Assembly: GCA_018262315.1 (NCBI GenBank)
Contig: JAGSPS010000138.1
Coordinates: 1 to 10,753 of the forward strand
Direction of reading: 5' to 3'
Source of the DNA: Deltaproteobacteria bacterium
Lineage (GTDB): Bacteria; Myxococcota_A; UBA9160; PR03
Length of the DNA: 10,753 nucleotides
Every line of letters starts with the position of its first letter. Positions within the stretch are counted from its first letter, which is position 1. The position numbers and the translations under genes were made by a program. The notes below the pieces were generated by a model that saw nothing but the letters and a program-made list of their open reading frames with translations, had not been told where the DNA came from and did not search any database. Below are positions 1 through 6,016 of this stretch, piece by piece.

Positions 1-19
1 TGCTTTGGATCGTTGCTGC

Positions 20-326
20 GAGGCGCGCGGGCGGTGGACTCGTCCGAAACGTCCTCGGCGGACGGGGATTTGCAGCTTCGCAGCGAGCGCCTGCAACCGC
101 CTGCGGATTGTTTCGGCCGAGTCCCCCGCCCGCGCTTGGCTTTCCGTCTTTCTTTCATGAACGGAAGTCCAAGAACGAATGGCAAGTAGCGGGGGCGGGG
201 CGTTCGGCCAGAACCCGCGAAGCCCTCCGGTCATCAGGCCGGCAGGCGGCCTCGAAGCCCCGACGCGAAGCTGCGACACCTCGTCCGCCGAGGACGTTCT
301 GGACGAACGTCCCGCCCCCGCGCCTC
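20..326. repeat. Long imperfect inverted repeat (85-bp arms)
   Basis: Positions 20-104 align without gaps to the reverse complement of 242-326 at 62 of 85 positions (about 73%). A 17-nt perfect core, AACGTCCTCGGCGGACG, lies at 48-64, and its complement lies at 282-298. Weaker similarity continues inward: the GGCCGA..CCCCGCCC stretch near 115-132 resembles the complement of roughly 190-210. Nearly the whole 300 bp therefore behaves as one large palindrome or as two head-to-head copies of a repeat. The left arm may continue past the window edge. Origin is unknown; a miniature inverted-repeat element or a duplicated intergenic repeat are both possible. Confidence 0.75.
292..312. repeat. Perfect 8-bp hairpin
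   Basis: GGACGTTC (292-299), loop TGGAC, GAACGTCC (305-312). It sits inside the right arm of the larger inverted repeat. No T-run follows on either strand, so it is not a canonical intrinsic terminator. It could be a stable RNA hairpin or a dyad for a dimeric DNA-binding protein. Confidence 0.6.
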
Positions 327-360
327 ACGCATCGGCTTCCGAGGCGCGTGATTCGTCTCA

Positions 361-376
361 GTCAATCTCCTAGCCA
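361..376. repeat. 16-bp motif, copy 1 (inverted partner at 7845-7860)
   Basis: GTCAATCTCCTAGCCA. The exact reverse complement is at 7845-7860. This copy lies 50 bp beyond the stop codon of the last operon gene, and the other lies in the spacer upstream of the first operon gene. Next to both copies on the right is a similar stretch (CCAAG..GCCGTG..GCTG..GCGCGCA..CGCCC). Confidence 0.6.
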
Positions 377-393
377 AGGCCGACGCCGTGGCT

Positions 394-405
394 GGCGCGC
401 ACGCC
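394..405. repeat. Small GC hairpin in operon 3' region
   Basis: GGCG-CGCA-CGCC, 20 bp after the deacetylase stop codon on the minus strand. The same hairpin with one extra stem pair and a six-base loop occurs at 7882-7897 after the glycosyltransferase gene, in a similar sequence context, which suggests a shared 3' element. Confidence 0.4.
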
Positions 406-425
406 CGCGCGCGCTGGGGCGTTCG

Positions 426-1712
426 CTAGCGAGCGGGGGAGGCAGGGCTCGCTCCGGTCGTCGCGCGCGTGGCCAGTTCCTTCTCCGGTGGCGACGCGAT
501 CTGCGACCACACCTCGGTGACTGGTGCGACACGCACGCCCGTCTTCGCCACCTCGTCGAGCGCGCGCTCGAAGTTGGGCATCGAGTAGTCCGTCGCCTTC
601 ACGGTCTTTTCGGGCAGCCAGTGGAACATCAGGATCAGCCACTCGTGGTTGTCGCGCGCGCGCCGAGCAGCCTCGCCAACCTGCTCGGGCGTCGTCGAAT
701 CCGTCACGTTCCACGCGCGCAGCAGATGCGGATCGGCCGGCGGCAGCGTCTCCGGACCCGAACCGGCGAGGCGAGCCGTGGCAAAGAGCCTGTTCACGGT
801 CGGCCGCACGCGACGCGTCTCCTGCTTCCCGAGTGGATAGGCGAGGTGCTGCGCGCCGAGCGCGTAGCCATGTTCGACGAGGAAGCTCTGGATGCCTCGC
901 AAGCGCGGCTCGAGGTCGTTCGGCGCGAGCTCCGTGAAGGGAGGATTGTCGTGCGCCGCCACGTCCGTGCCGAGGCGGTGGAGCTCGGCCAGATCGGCGA
1001 CCGTCAAGTAGGTGGAAGAGCCGATCGCTTGGGGAATCACGTACGCCGTGCCGCGCCAACCGCGCTCGGCGAGCAGCTTCGCCGCCCGAAGGTGCTCCTT
1101 GTAACCGTCGTCGAAGGTGAAACTCACCACGCCTTCCGCCGGTTCGTCGACGACCGCGAAACCGCCGAAGTCGAGCTGGACGCCGCCCTTGCCCTTGTCG
1201 GACACCAGGATGCCGAGCGAGTCGATCGCGCCCCGCTCGGGCTTTCCGACGGCGTTCGAAGCGCCGAGGCTCATCGTCACCGCCGTCCACTCGCCGTCCT
1301 GGAGGAGGTTGTAGTCGAGGTCGGAGAAGAGCGGAACCGTGTACGAGTACCAGCTGCTCGCCAGCGAATCGGAGCCGACGCGCAGCTCGACGCCGGAGAG
1401 ATTCTCGAAACCCTGCACGCGCAACAGCACCTTCACGAATTGCCTGCGCGCGTCGACGGCGGGCGCCACGCCCCGCATCGCCGCGACCGTCGGGTGGCCC
1501 ATCCCGTCGGTGGCGATGCGCACGAACGAGCGCCCCATCTCGCGCAGCGTCGCGACCGTCCCCTCCTTCCACAGCGACGTCACACGCTGCGACGTCGGCT
1601 CGGCTTCGATCCAGCGCTCGGCAGCGCGAACCGGCGAGGCGGCGATGCCGCACAGTGTCGTGCCGATTGCCAATCCGGCACCCAGCAAGAGGCTTCGCGC
1701 AACGACTCGCAT
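426..1712 (-). CDS. Secreted polysaccharide deacetylase (NodB fold, PgaB-like role)
   Basis: A 428-residue protein that probably removes N-acetyl groups from an exported polysaccharide in the periplasm. Residues 1-30 form a Sec signal peptide (likely cut after SPVRA). Residues 35-185 are a beta-rich accessory domain, perhaps carbohydrate-binding. The NodB domain starts near residue 192 with the TFDDG motif (D201, D202), then AAHDNPPF (H254), the AYPLG motif near residue 292, and LMFHW (H364). The usual second metal-binding His, four residues after H254, is Pro, so activity may be altered. Start choice: ATG at 1712 has GAGGAG (1720-1725) seven bases upstream. An in-frame ATG at 1727 would overlap the upstream stop as ATGA, but its AGGA lies only three bases away. 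Last gene of the operon. Confidence 0.85.
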   Translation of the reverse strand: MRVVARSLLLGAGLAIGTTLCGIAASPVRAAERWIEAEPTSQRVTSLWKEGTVATLREMGRSFVRIATDGMGHPTVAAMRGVAPAVDARRQFVKVLLRVQGFENLSGVELRVGSDSLASSWYSYTVPLFSDLDYNLLQDGEWTAVTMSLGASNAVGKPERGAIDSLGILVSDKGKGGVQLDFGGFAVVDEPAEGVVSFTFDDGYKEHLRAAKLLAERGWRGTAYVIPQAIGSSTYLTVADLAELHRLGTDVAAHDNPPFTELAPNDLEPRLRGIQSFLVEHGYALGAQHLAYPLGKQETRRVRPTVNRLFATARLAGSGPETLPPADPHLLRAWNVTDSTTPEQVGEAARRARDNHEWLILMFHWLPEKTVKATDYSMPNFERALDEVAKTGVRVAPVTEVWSQIASPPEKELATRATTGASPASPAR

Positions 1713-1719
1713 CCTGGCT

Positions 1720-1725
1720 CTCCTC
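1720..1725 (-). promoter_or_regulatory. Ribosome binding site deciding the deacetylase start
   Basis: GAGGAG on the minus strand, seven bases before ATG 1712 and overlapping the stop codon of the preceding gene. It favours ATG 1712 over the in-frame ATG at 1727 and points to translational coupling. Confidence 0.6.
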
Positions 1726-3070
1726 ATTCGTCCTGCGACGGAGCGGGTTCGTAGTCGAGACTGAACGCCGCGTTCGCGCGGGGATCGAGTGGCGGGAGGA
1801 AGAGGTCCAAGACTTCGGCGTTTGGACGCAGCTGCACCCTGGCTGCCGACTGGAGCAGCTCGGTGGCGGCGACTTCGGCACGCAGCACCGGTTCATTGAG
1901 GAAAACCCGCAGCACCACGCGCGATGCCGCCGAGCGCCCGAAGTTGCTGACCTCCACGACGATGCGACGTGGACCCGCGCGGCGCACCGACGCGTCCACC
2001 GCCGCGCGCTGCCGCGTCCAGGTCGAGAGTTCGCTGCGCGTCGCCACCCACGCGCGGCGGTGCCCGAGTTCGCCGATCGCATCGGCAAGTTGCGCCTCGG
2101 TGGAGCCGTGGCGCCGCGCGGCGGCGGAAACCCGCAGGCGCGCGAGGCCCGCGTCCTGTTCGGCCGCTTCGATCTCTCGCGTCCACACCCGTTCGGGACG
2201 AGCGTCCGCCGCGACGCCCACGCTGGCATCCGGCTCGACGACACCCGCGAACGACGCGCCACCCGGCCACGGAAGCACTTCCACCCAGGGCGTACGCGAG
2301 CTCCACGCGAGCGCGGCTTCGAGGACGCGGCGCAGCAGGACGCGGTCTGCGGCGGTGCTGACCTCGTGCTCGGGACCGACGGCGATCCACGCGAGGCGCC
2401 CCTTGCCGAACTCGCGTCGCAGCGCCGCTGCCGGCGCATCCGGGTCGGCCTGCGCGCCTTCCCAGCGCAGTTCGGAGTCGGCGACGCGGACACCCGGTAT
2501 GACGTCGTCCTGGATCACGCCGATCCGCTGGCGCGGCGCGAGCGCCGAGGCAATCGGTCCGCGGCGGTTCGCAACGATCGCCCGTGCGCGGTCTTCATCG
2601 AGCACGAGCACCTCCGCTCCCAGCAGATTGCGCATCATCTCGTAGCCGAGCCACGCGCCATCGAGGCCGCGCACGCCGATGGAACCCACCAGCACCGCGC
2701 CGCCCCCCCCCGCCAGGTAGTTGCGCAGGCCCGCAGCCTCGTCGTCGCGCAGCACGCGCAGCTCGGACAGCACGACCCCGCCGACCTTGGCGGAATCCAG
2801 GTCGCGCAGCGAGGTGAGTTCGCGCACCGATCTCCCGGCCTCCACCAGGTCGTGTCCAAATGGACTGCGAACGGCGGCTCCCACCGGCTGATGGGCGTCG
2901 CGGAACAACGCGATGACCCCGCGCGGATCGTGCTCGCCCAGCTGCGCGAGGCGGAACGGGCCCACGACGGCGCTGATCATCTGGACCGCCAGCAACGCGC
3001 CGGCGCCGAGCAACGCCGTCGCGAGGCTCCACACCAACGGCCGATAGAGCGCGCCATCGGAGAGACTCAA
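1724..3070 (-). CDS. Membrane-anchored GATase-like protein of the exopolysaccharide operon
   Basis: A 448-residue protein of unknown function. One membrane segment spans about residues 12-36, leaving most of the chain probably periplasmic. Residues 45-255 look like a class I glutamine-amidotransferase/ThuA-like fold: LSELRVL, then LRNYLAGGGGAVLVGSIG (113-131), then GLDGAWLG. The whole protein contains no cysteine, so it cannot use the usual GATase nucleophile. Residues 262-355 (PWPGGASFAGVVEPD ... WVATRSELSTWTRQR) resemble the first and last parts of a NodB deacetylase domain with the middle missing. Residues 366-440 look beta-rich. The start is TTG at 3070, overlapping the previous stop as TTGA; no ATG fits before the membrane segment. 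A G9 run lies at 2703-2711. A role as an accessory or scaffold of the polysaccharide machine is inferred only from position. Confidence 0.75.
   Translation of the reverse strand: MSLSDGALYRPLVWSLATALLGAGALLAVQMISAVVGPFRLAQLGEHDPRGVIALFRDAHQPVGAAVRSPFGHDLVEAGRSVRELTSLRDLDSAKVGGVVLSELRVLRDDEAAGLRNYLAGGGGAVLVGSIGVRGLDGAWLGYEMMRNLLGAEVLVLDEDRARAIVANRRGPIASALAPRQRIGVIQDDVIPGVRVADSELRWEGAQADPDAPAAALRREFGKGRLAWIAVGPEHEVSTAADRVLLRRVLEAALAWSSRTPWVEVLPWPGGASFAGVVEPDASVGVAADARPERVWTREIEAAEQDAGLARLRVSAAARRHGSTEAQLADAIGELGHRRAWVATRSELSTWTRQRAAVDASVRRAGPRRIVVEVSNFGRSAASRVVLRVFLNEPVLRAEVAATELLQSAARVQLRPNAEVLDLFLPPLDPRANAAFSLDYEPAPSQDE
2703..2711 (-). repeat. G9 homopolymer tract within coding sequence
   Basis: Nine consecutive C on the plus strand (G9 in the coding strand) encode part of a Gly4 loop in the GATase-like domain. 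A one-base slip would truncate or shift the protein. Confidence 0.8.
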
Positions 3071-3282
3071 GCGGGCCCCCCGGGATCGCCCTCCACCTTG
3101 GCGCCTTCGGCTCCCGGCCGATTGCGATAGCGGTGGAAGTAGACGGGCTCGCTACTGCCCTTCTTGGCCTTGGGTCGCCGCTTGTCGCGCAGCTTGAATG
3201 CGGCGTAGGAGAGCACGGCCAGGAAAATCGTGGCGATCGTCGAGATCAGGATCACGGCCGAGAGATAGGGGACGACGTCCAT
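3067..3282 (-). CDS. Small single-span membrane protein, possible PgaD counterpart
   Basis: A 71-residue protein with one hydrophobic segment (about residues 5-29), then a strongly basic stretch (KLRDKRRPKAKK) and a polar tail containing EPVYFHRYRN. Positive charges after the span predict a cytoplasmic C-terminus. ATG 3282 lies one base after the synthase stop codon (TGAGATG), and the stop overlaps the next start as TTGA, so it is wedged between two coupled genes and very probably translated. The frame stays open upstream to 3384, but that part overlaps the synthase and is Ser/Arg-rich, so I exclude it. PgaD, the small partner of the PNAG synthase, has two spans and about 130-140 residues. 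Here the position matches but the length does not, so the assignment is by context only. Confidence 0.75.
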   Translation of the reverse strand: MDVVPYLSAVILISTIATIFLAVLSYAAFKLRDKRRPKAKKGSSEPVYFHRYRNRPGAEGAKVEGDPGGPA

Positions 3283-3283
3283 C

Positions 3284-4594
3284 TCAGATCCGTCCGATCC
3301 GTTCCAGCTTGCCCCAGTCCATGCGCAGCTTGAAGAGCTCCTCGAAGGTCGCGAAGAGCTTGGCCACGTCGATCGTGAGCGCAAAGAAGGCGCGATAGAA
3401 GATCGCGTAGGGAACCAGCAGCAGGCTCTCTTCCTCGACCACCACGCAGTAGAGCGCGGCCGCGAGATCGAGCACGGTGAGCTGCGCCCACCAGAGCACC
3501 AGCGGCAGCGCCGTTCCGTAGCGCGCCGCGATGAATACGAAGAGCACGTTGCCGAACACGTTCATCGAGGGCCACAGGATGCCCTCGAAGATCATGTACC
3601 AGAGCGTGAAGGTGACGCCGAATCCACCGCGCGGATCGACCAGCCGCCGCTTGTGCTTCGAGATCGCCTGCAGGATCCCGCGCGTCCAGCGATAGCGCTG
3701 CTTCAACAGGTCGAGCATCTGCTCGGGCGCTTCGGTGTAGGCGATCGCGCCGGGTTCGTAGTTCACCTGCCAACCCTCGATCAGCAGCTTGAGGGTCAGG
3801 TCGCAATCTTCGGCAAAGGTGTCGTGGTCGTAGCCACCGACCTTCTGGAGCGCGCTCTTGCGGAAGATGCCGATCGGTCCCGGGATGATGTTGACGAGCC
3901 GGAAGAAGCCCTGCGCTGCGCGCACCATGTTGAGGCCCTCGATGTACTCGAGCGCCTGCAGCGAAGAGAGCAGGTTGGTGCGGTTGACCACCTTGACGCT
4001 GCCCGCCACCGCGCCGGTGGCGGGATTCTGGAAATGGCGGATCGCGCGACGCAGCGTCTGCGGGTGGAGCGCGGAATCGCCATCCATGCACAGGATGAAC
4101 TCGCTCGTGGCCTGCGAGATTCCGGTGTTGAGCGCGCGCGCCTTGCCGCCGTTGGGCTTGGTGATGACGCGCACGGTGGCTCGACCGTGATCGCCCGCGT
4201 AGACCGACGCCTTCACGGTGGTGTCGTCCTTCGAGCCGTCGTCGATCACCAGGATCTCGTAGCGCGGGTAGTCGAGCTGGAGCAGCGAGCGGATCGATCC
4301 CTGGATCACCGCGCCTTCGTTGTAGGCAGGCACCAGGATCGTGACGGGCGGCAGCGACGTGGGCTCGGCATCGTCGCGCTCGAGGTGGTTCAGGTACGAG
4401 AACCAGAGCAGTCCGATGTAGCGCAGGATCAGCAGCACCAGGAAGCCGAAGAGCATCCAGGTCGCGACGCTCAAGAACGTCGACGGAAGCTCGAATCGGG
4501 CGTCGCGCAGGAGTTCATAGAGTCCGAGCGAAAGGCCGGTGATCCCCACCAGCAGAAGGCACGCCAGCACGCCGTAGCGGAGCTTGGCCGGCAC
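3284..4594 (-). CDS. Processive family 2 glycosyltransferase, PgaC/IcaA-like polysaccharide synthase
   Basis: A 436-residue inner-membrane synthase that probably polymerises a UDP-activated sugar and passes the chain through its own membrane domain. Two N-terminal spans (about 7-26 and 42-66) precede the GT-A domain: VPAYNE (88-93), IDDGSKDDT (D118, D119), DGD (171-173), PGPIGIFR (238-245), FAEDCDLT (E262-D263-D265, catalytic base region) and QRYRW (299-303). This is the D, D, D, QxxRW signature of processive enzymes. Three to four hydrophobic segments follow (about 328-415). Length matches PgaC and IcaA (about 410-440). Poly-N-acetylglucosamine is the most likely product because a deacetylase and a TPR/barrel exporter are in the same operon; hyaluronan-type or other products are not excluded. 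The start is GTG 4594, three bases after the preceding stop, with no strong ribosome binding site, suggesting coupled translation. Confidence 0.92.
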   Translation of the reverse strand: MPAKLRYGVLACLLLVGITGLSLGLYELLRDARFELPSTFLSVATWMLFGFLVLLILRYIGLLWFSYLNHLERDDAEPTSLPPVTILVPAYNEGAVIQGSIRSLLQLDYPRYEILVIDDGSKDDTTVKASVYAGDHGRATVRVITKPNGGKARALNTGISQATSEFILCMDGDSALHPQTLRRAIRHFQNPATGAVAGSVKVVNRTNLLSSLQALEYIEGLNMVRAAQGFFRLVNIIPGPIGIFRKSALQKVGGYDHDTFAEDCDLTLKLLIEGWQVNYEPGAIAYTEAPEQMLDLLKQRYRWTRGILQAISKHKRRLVDPRGGFGVTFTLWYMIFEGILWPSMNVFGNVLFVFIAARYGTALPLVLWWAQLTVLDLAAALYCVVVEEESLLLVPYAIFYRAFFALTIDVAKLFATFEELFKLRMDWGKLERIGRI

Positions 4595-4597
4595 GAC

Positions 4598-6016
4598 CTA
4601 GAAGCTCCAGCTCATGCGCAGCGCGGCTTCGTGCGTGGTGTAGGACGAATCGCGCACCGACTGACTGCGCGCAGCGTCGAGCGCAACGCTGAAGCCGCCG
4701 CGGTCCCAGCGGAGTCCGAGCTTCGCGCGATACGCGGGACCGAACGACGAAGCGCCCTGCTCCTGCGAAAAGCCGGCGCCGCCGCCTGCGTCGAAGACGA
4801 ACGCGAGCGCCCCGTGGATCGGCACGCGACCCATCACGGAAAGCGTCCCGCCGAGGTCGATGTCCGGCGAGTAGTAGTAGGGCGACATGTCCTGGTAGTG
4901 CATGGCGTCGAGCGCCAGCGCAGTCTGGACGTCGACGTCGGGGAAGGGTCGCCAGGCGACGCTGCCTCCCATCGCGAGCTCGCCGTTCGAGTCGCTGAGC
5001 CACGCGCCGCCCACCTCCCCGTAGCCCTCCCACGCGCTGTTCAGCTGACGCCAATACGAGAGCTTGCCGCCCGTGCGGCCGATGCCCTGCTGCACGCTCT
5101 CGAGCGAGTAGCTGTGTTCCAGTTGGTCGCCGTGGTCGACTTCGAGCGCGGCGACGGCGTTCTCGTTGGGCGCGTACTCGAGCACGCCGCGAGCGAGCAC
5201 GCGATCTTCGGCGTGTTTCCAGCCGCGACCGCCGAGCTCTGCGGTGCCCTTCCAGCGCGTTGCGAAGCGGCGCTCGACGCCCAACCGGCCCTCGATCGCG
5301 GAGTCGTGGTCTGGCGAGTCGGGGAGCACTGCGTCCGAGTTGCGGTCCCGCGCGATGAGAACGGCGCCGGTGTACGCGTAGATCCGGGTGTCGAAGTCCC
5401 AGTCGAGCGACGCGTCGGCGCCGGTCCGGAGGTAGGAGAAGTTCTCGGAGTCGAAGAATGCGAACGCGCCGGCGCCGATCTGCTGCTTCAACTCGCCGCG
5501 CAGCGCGCCGTATTCCTGACGCGCCTCGGCGTCATCCTGCAGTGCGAGTGCGCGGACGTACCAGACGTTCGCTTTGGTGCGTTGGCCGCTCCAGAGATAG
5601 GTGCGGGCGAGGCCGCGAGCAACGCGGGGATCGTCCGGACTGCGGGCGAGCACCTCCTCGAAGAGCACCCGCGCCTCGCTGTTGCGACCCGCCCAGGAGA
5701 GCACCTCGGCGCGCTCGGTCGCAAGATCGGGCGGCGCAGCCGGACTCGCCGCGACGCGCTCGTAGTGCTCGAGCGATTCGCCGTAGTCGCCGCGCCATGC
5801 GAGGACGCGCGCGAGCCCGAGGCGCGGCGCCGTCCACTCCGGACTCTCGACGAGCAGCGCTCGATAGAGCGCGATCGCTTCGTCCCAGCCGGCGCGATCT
5901 TCGAGCAGTGCGCCGGCTCGTTCGAAGCGTTCGCCCTGCTCCTGCGTCGGCTCCGCGGCGACACTCCCCGCGACGAGCGCGACGAGCGCCAGCGCGAGCA
6001 GCGCACCGCGGCGCAT
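4598..6016 (-). CDS. TPR plus outer-membrane beta-barrel protein, PgaA-like exporter
   Basis: A 472-residue protein likely to carry the polymer across the outer membrane. A signal peptide (MRRGALLALALVALVAGSVAA, likely cleaved before EPTQ) leads into TPR-like helical repeats over about residues 25-175 (for example WDEAIALYRALL, ARVLFEEVLARSPDDP). From about 178 the sequence alternates in beta-strand fashion with Trp/Tyr-rich motifs (YYYSPDIDLGG near 380) and ends in MSWSF, the terminal Phe expected of barrel proteins folded by the BAM complex. E. coli PgaA has the same order but about 800 residues, so this is a reduced version; YaiO-type barrels are an alternative comparison. ATG 6016 overlaps the preceding stop as TGATG. 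A GTG three bases earlier is possible. Confidence 0.85.
   Translation of the reverse strand: MRRGALLALALVALVAGSVAAEPTQEQGERFERAGALLEDRAGWDEAIALYRALLVESPEWTAPRLGLARVLAWRGDYGESLEHYERVAASPAAPPDLATERAEVLSWAGRNSEARVLFEEVLARSPDDPRVARGLARTYLWSGQRTKANVWYVRALALQDDAEARQEYGALRGELKQQIGAGAFAFFDSENFSYLRTGADASLDWDFDTRIYAYTGAVLIARDRNSDAVLPDSPDHDSAIEGRLGVERRFATRWKGTAELGGRGWKHAEDRVLARGVLEYAPNENAVAALEVDHGDQLEHSYSLESVQQGIGRTGGKLSYWRQLNSAWEGYGEVGGAWLSDSNGELAMGGSVAWRPFPDVDVQTALALDAMHYQDMSPYYYSPDIDLGGTLSVMGRVPIHGALAFVFDAGGGAGFSQEQGASSFGPAYRAKLGLRWDRGGFSVALDAARSQSVRDSSYTTHEAALRMSWSF

Larger units (their letters stand above)
1..425. other. Intergenic region, no supported gene; structured repeat DNA
   Basis: I find no convincing gene here. 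Open frames that cross it on the plus strand continue antisense to the deacetylase gene and have Arg/Pro/Ala-rich compositions typical of GC-rich shadow frames. The region instead holds a long imperfect inverted repeat (20-104 with 242-326), a perfect 8-bp hairpin (292-312), a 16-bp motif (361-376) shared with 7845-7860, and a small hairpin (394-405). It is the 3' side of the six-gene operon, whose last stop codon is at 426-428, so part of it may be transcribed as a trailer. I see no T-run following any hairpin, so an intrinsic terminator is not evident. Confidence 0.7.

Noticed and set aside
179..373. 64-residue plus-strand frame inside the palindromic region
   Set aside because: No ribosome binding site, low-complexity Ser/Ala/Pro sequence, lies across the inverted repeat and ends inside the 16-bp motif.
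1635..1700. Lipobox in the deacetylase signal peptide
   Set aside because: The only Cys is in TTLCG, which does not fit the lipobox L-A/S-G/A-C, and a normal signal peptidase I site (SPVRA) follows.
108..1754. 548-residue plus-strand open frame antisense to the deacetylase
   Set aside because: Arg/Ala/Pro-rich with no recognisable domain. The opposite strand has a clear signal peptide and NodB motifs. It is a GC-rich shadow frame.
370..2493. 707-residue minus-strand open frame
   Set aside because: An alternative frame across the deacetylase and the GATase-like gene; no family features. The true frames carry the motifs.
3283..3384. Upstream extension of the small membrane protein
   Set aside because: It would overlap the synthase by 102 bases with Ser/Arg-rich residues. 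ATG 3282 sits directly after the synthase stop.
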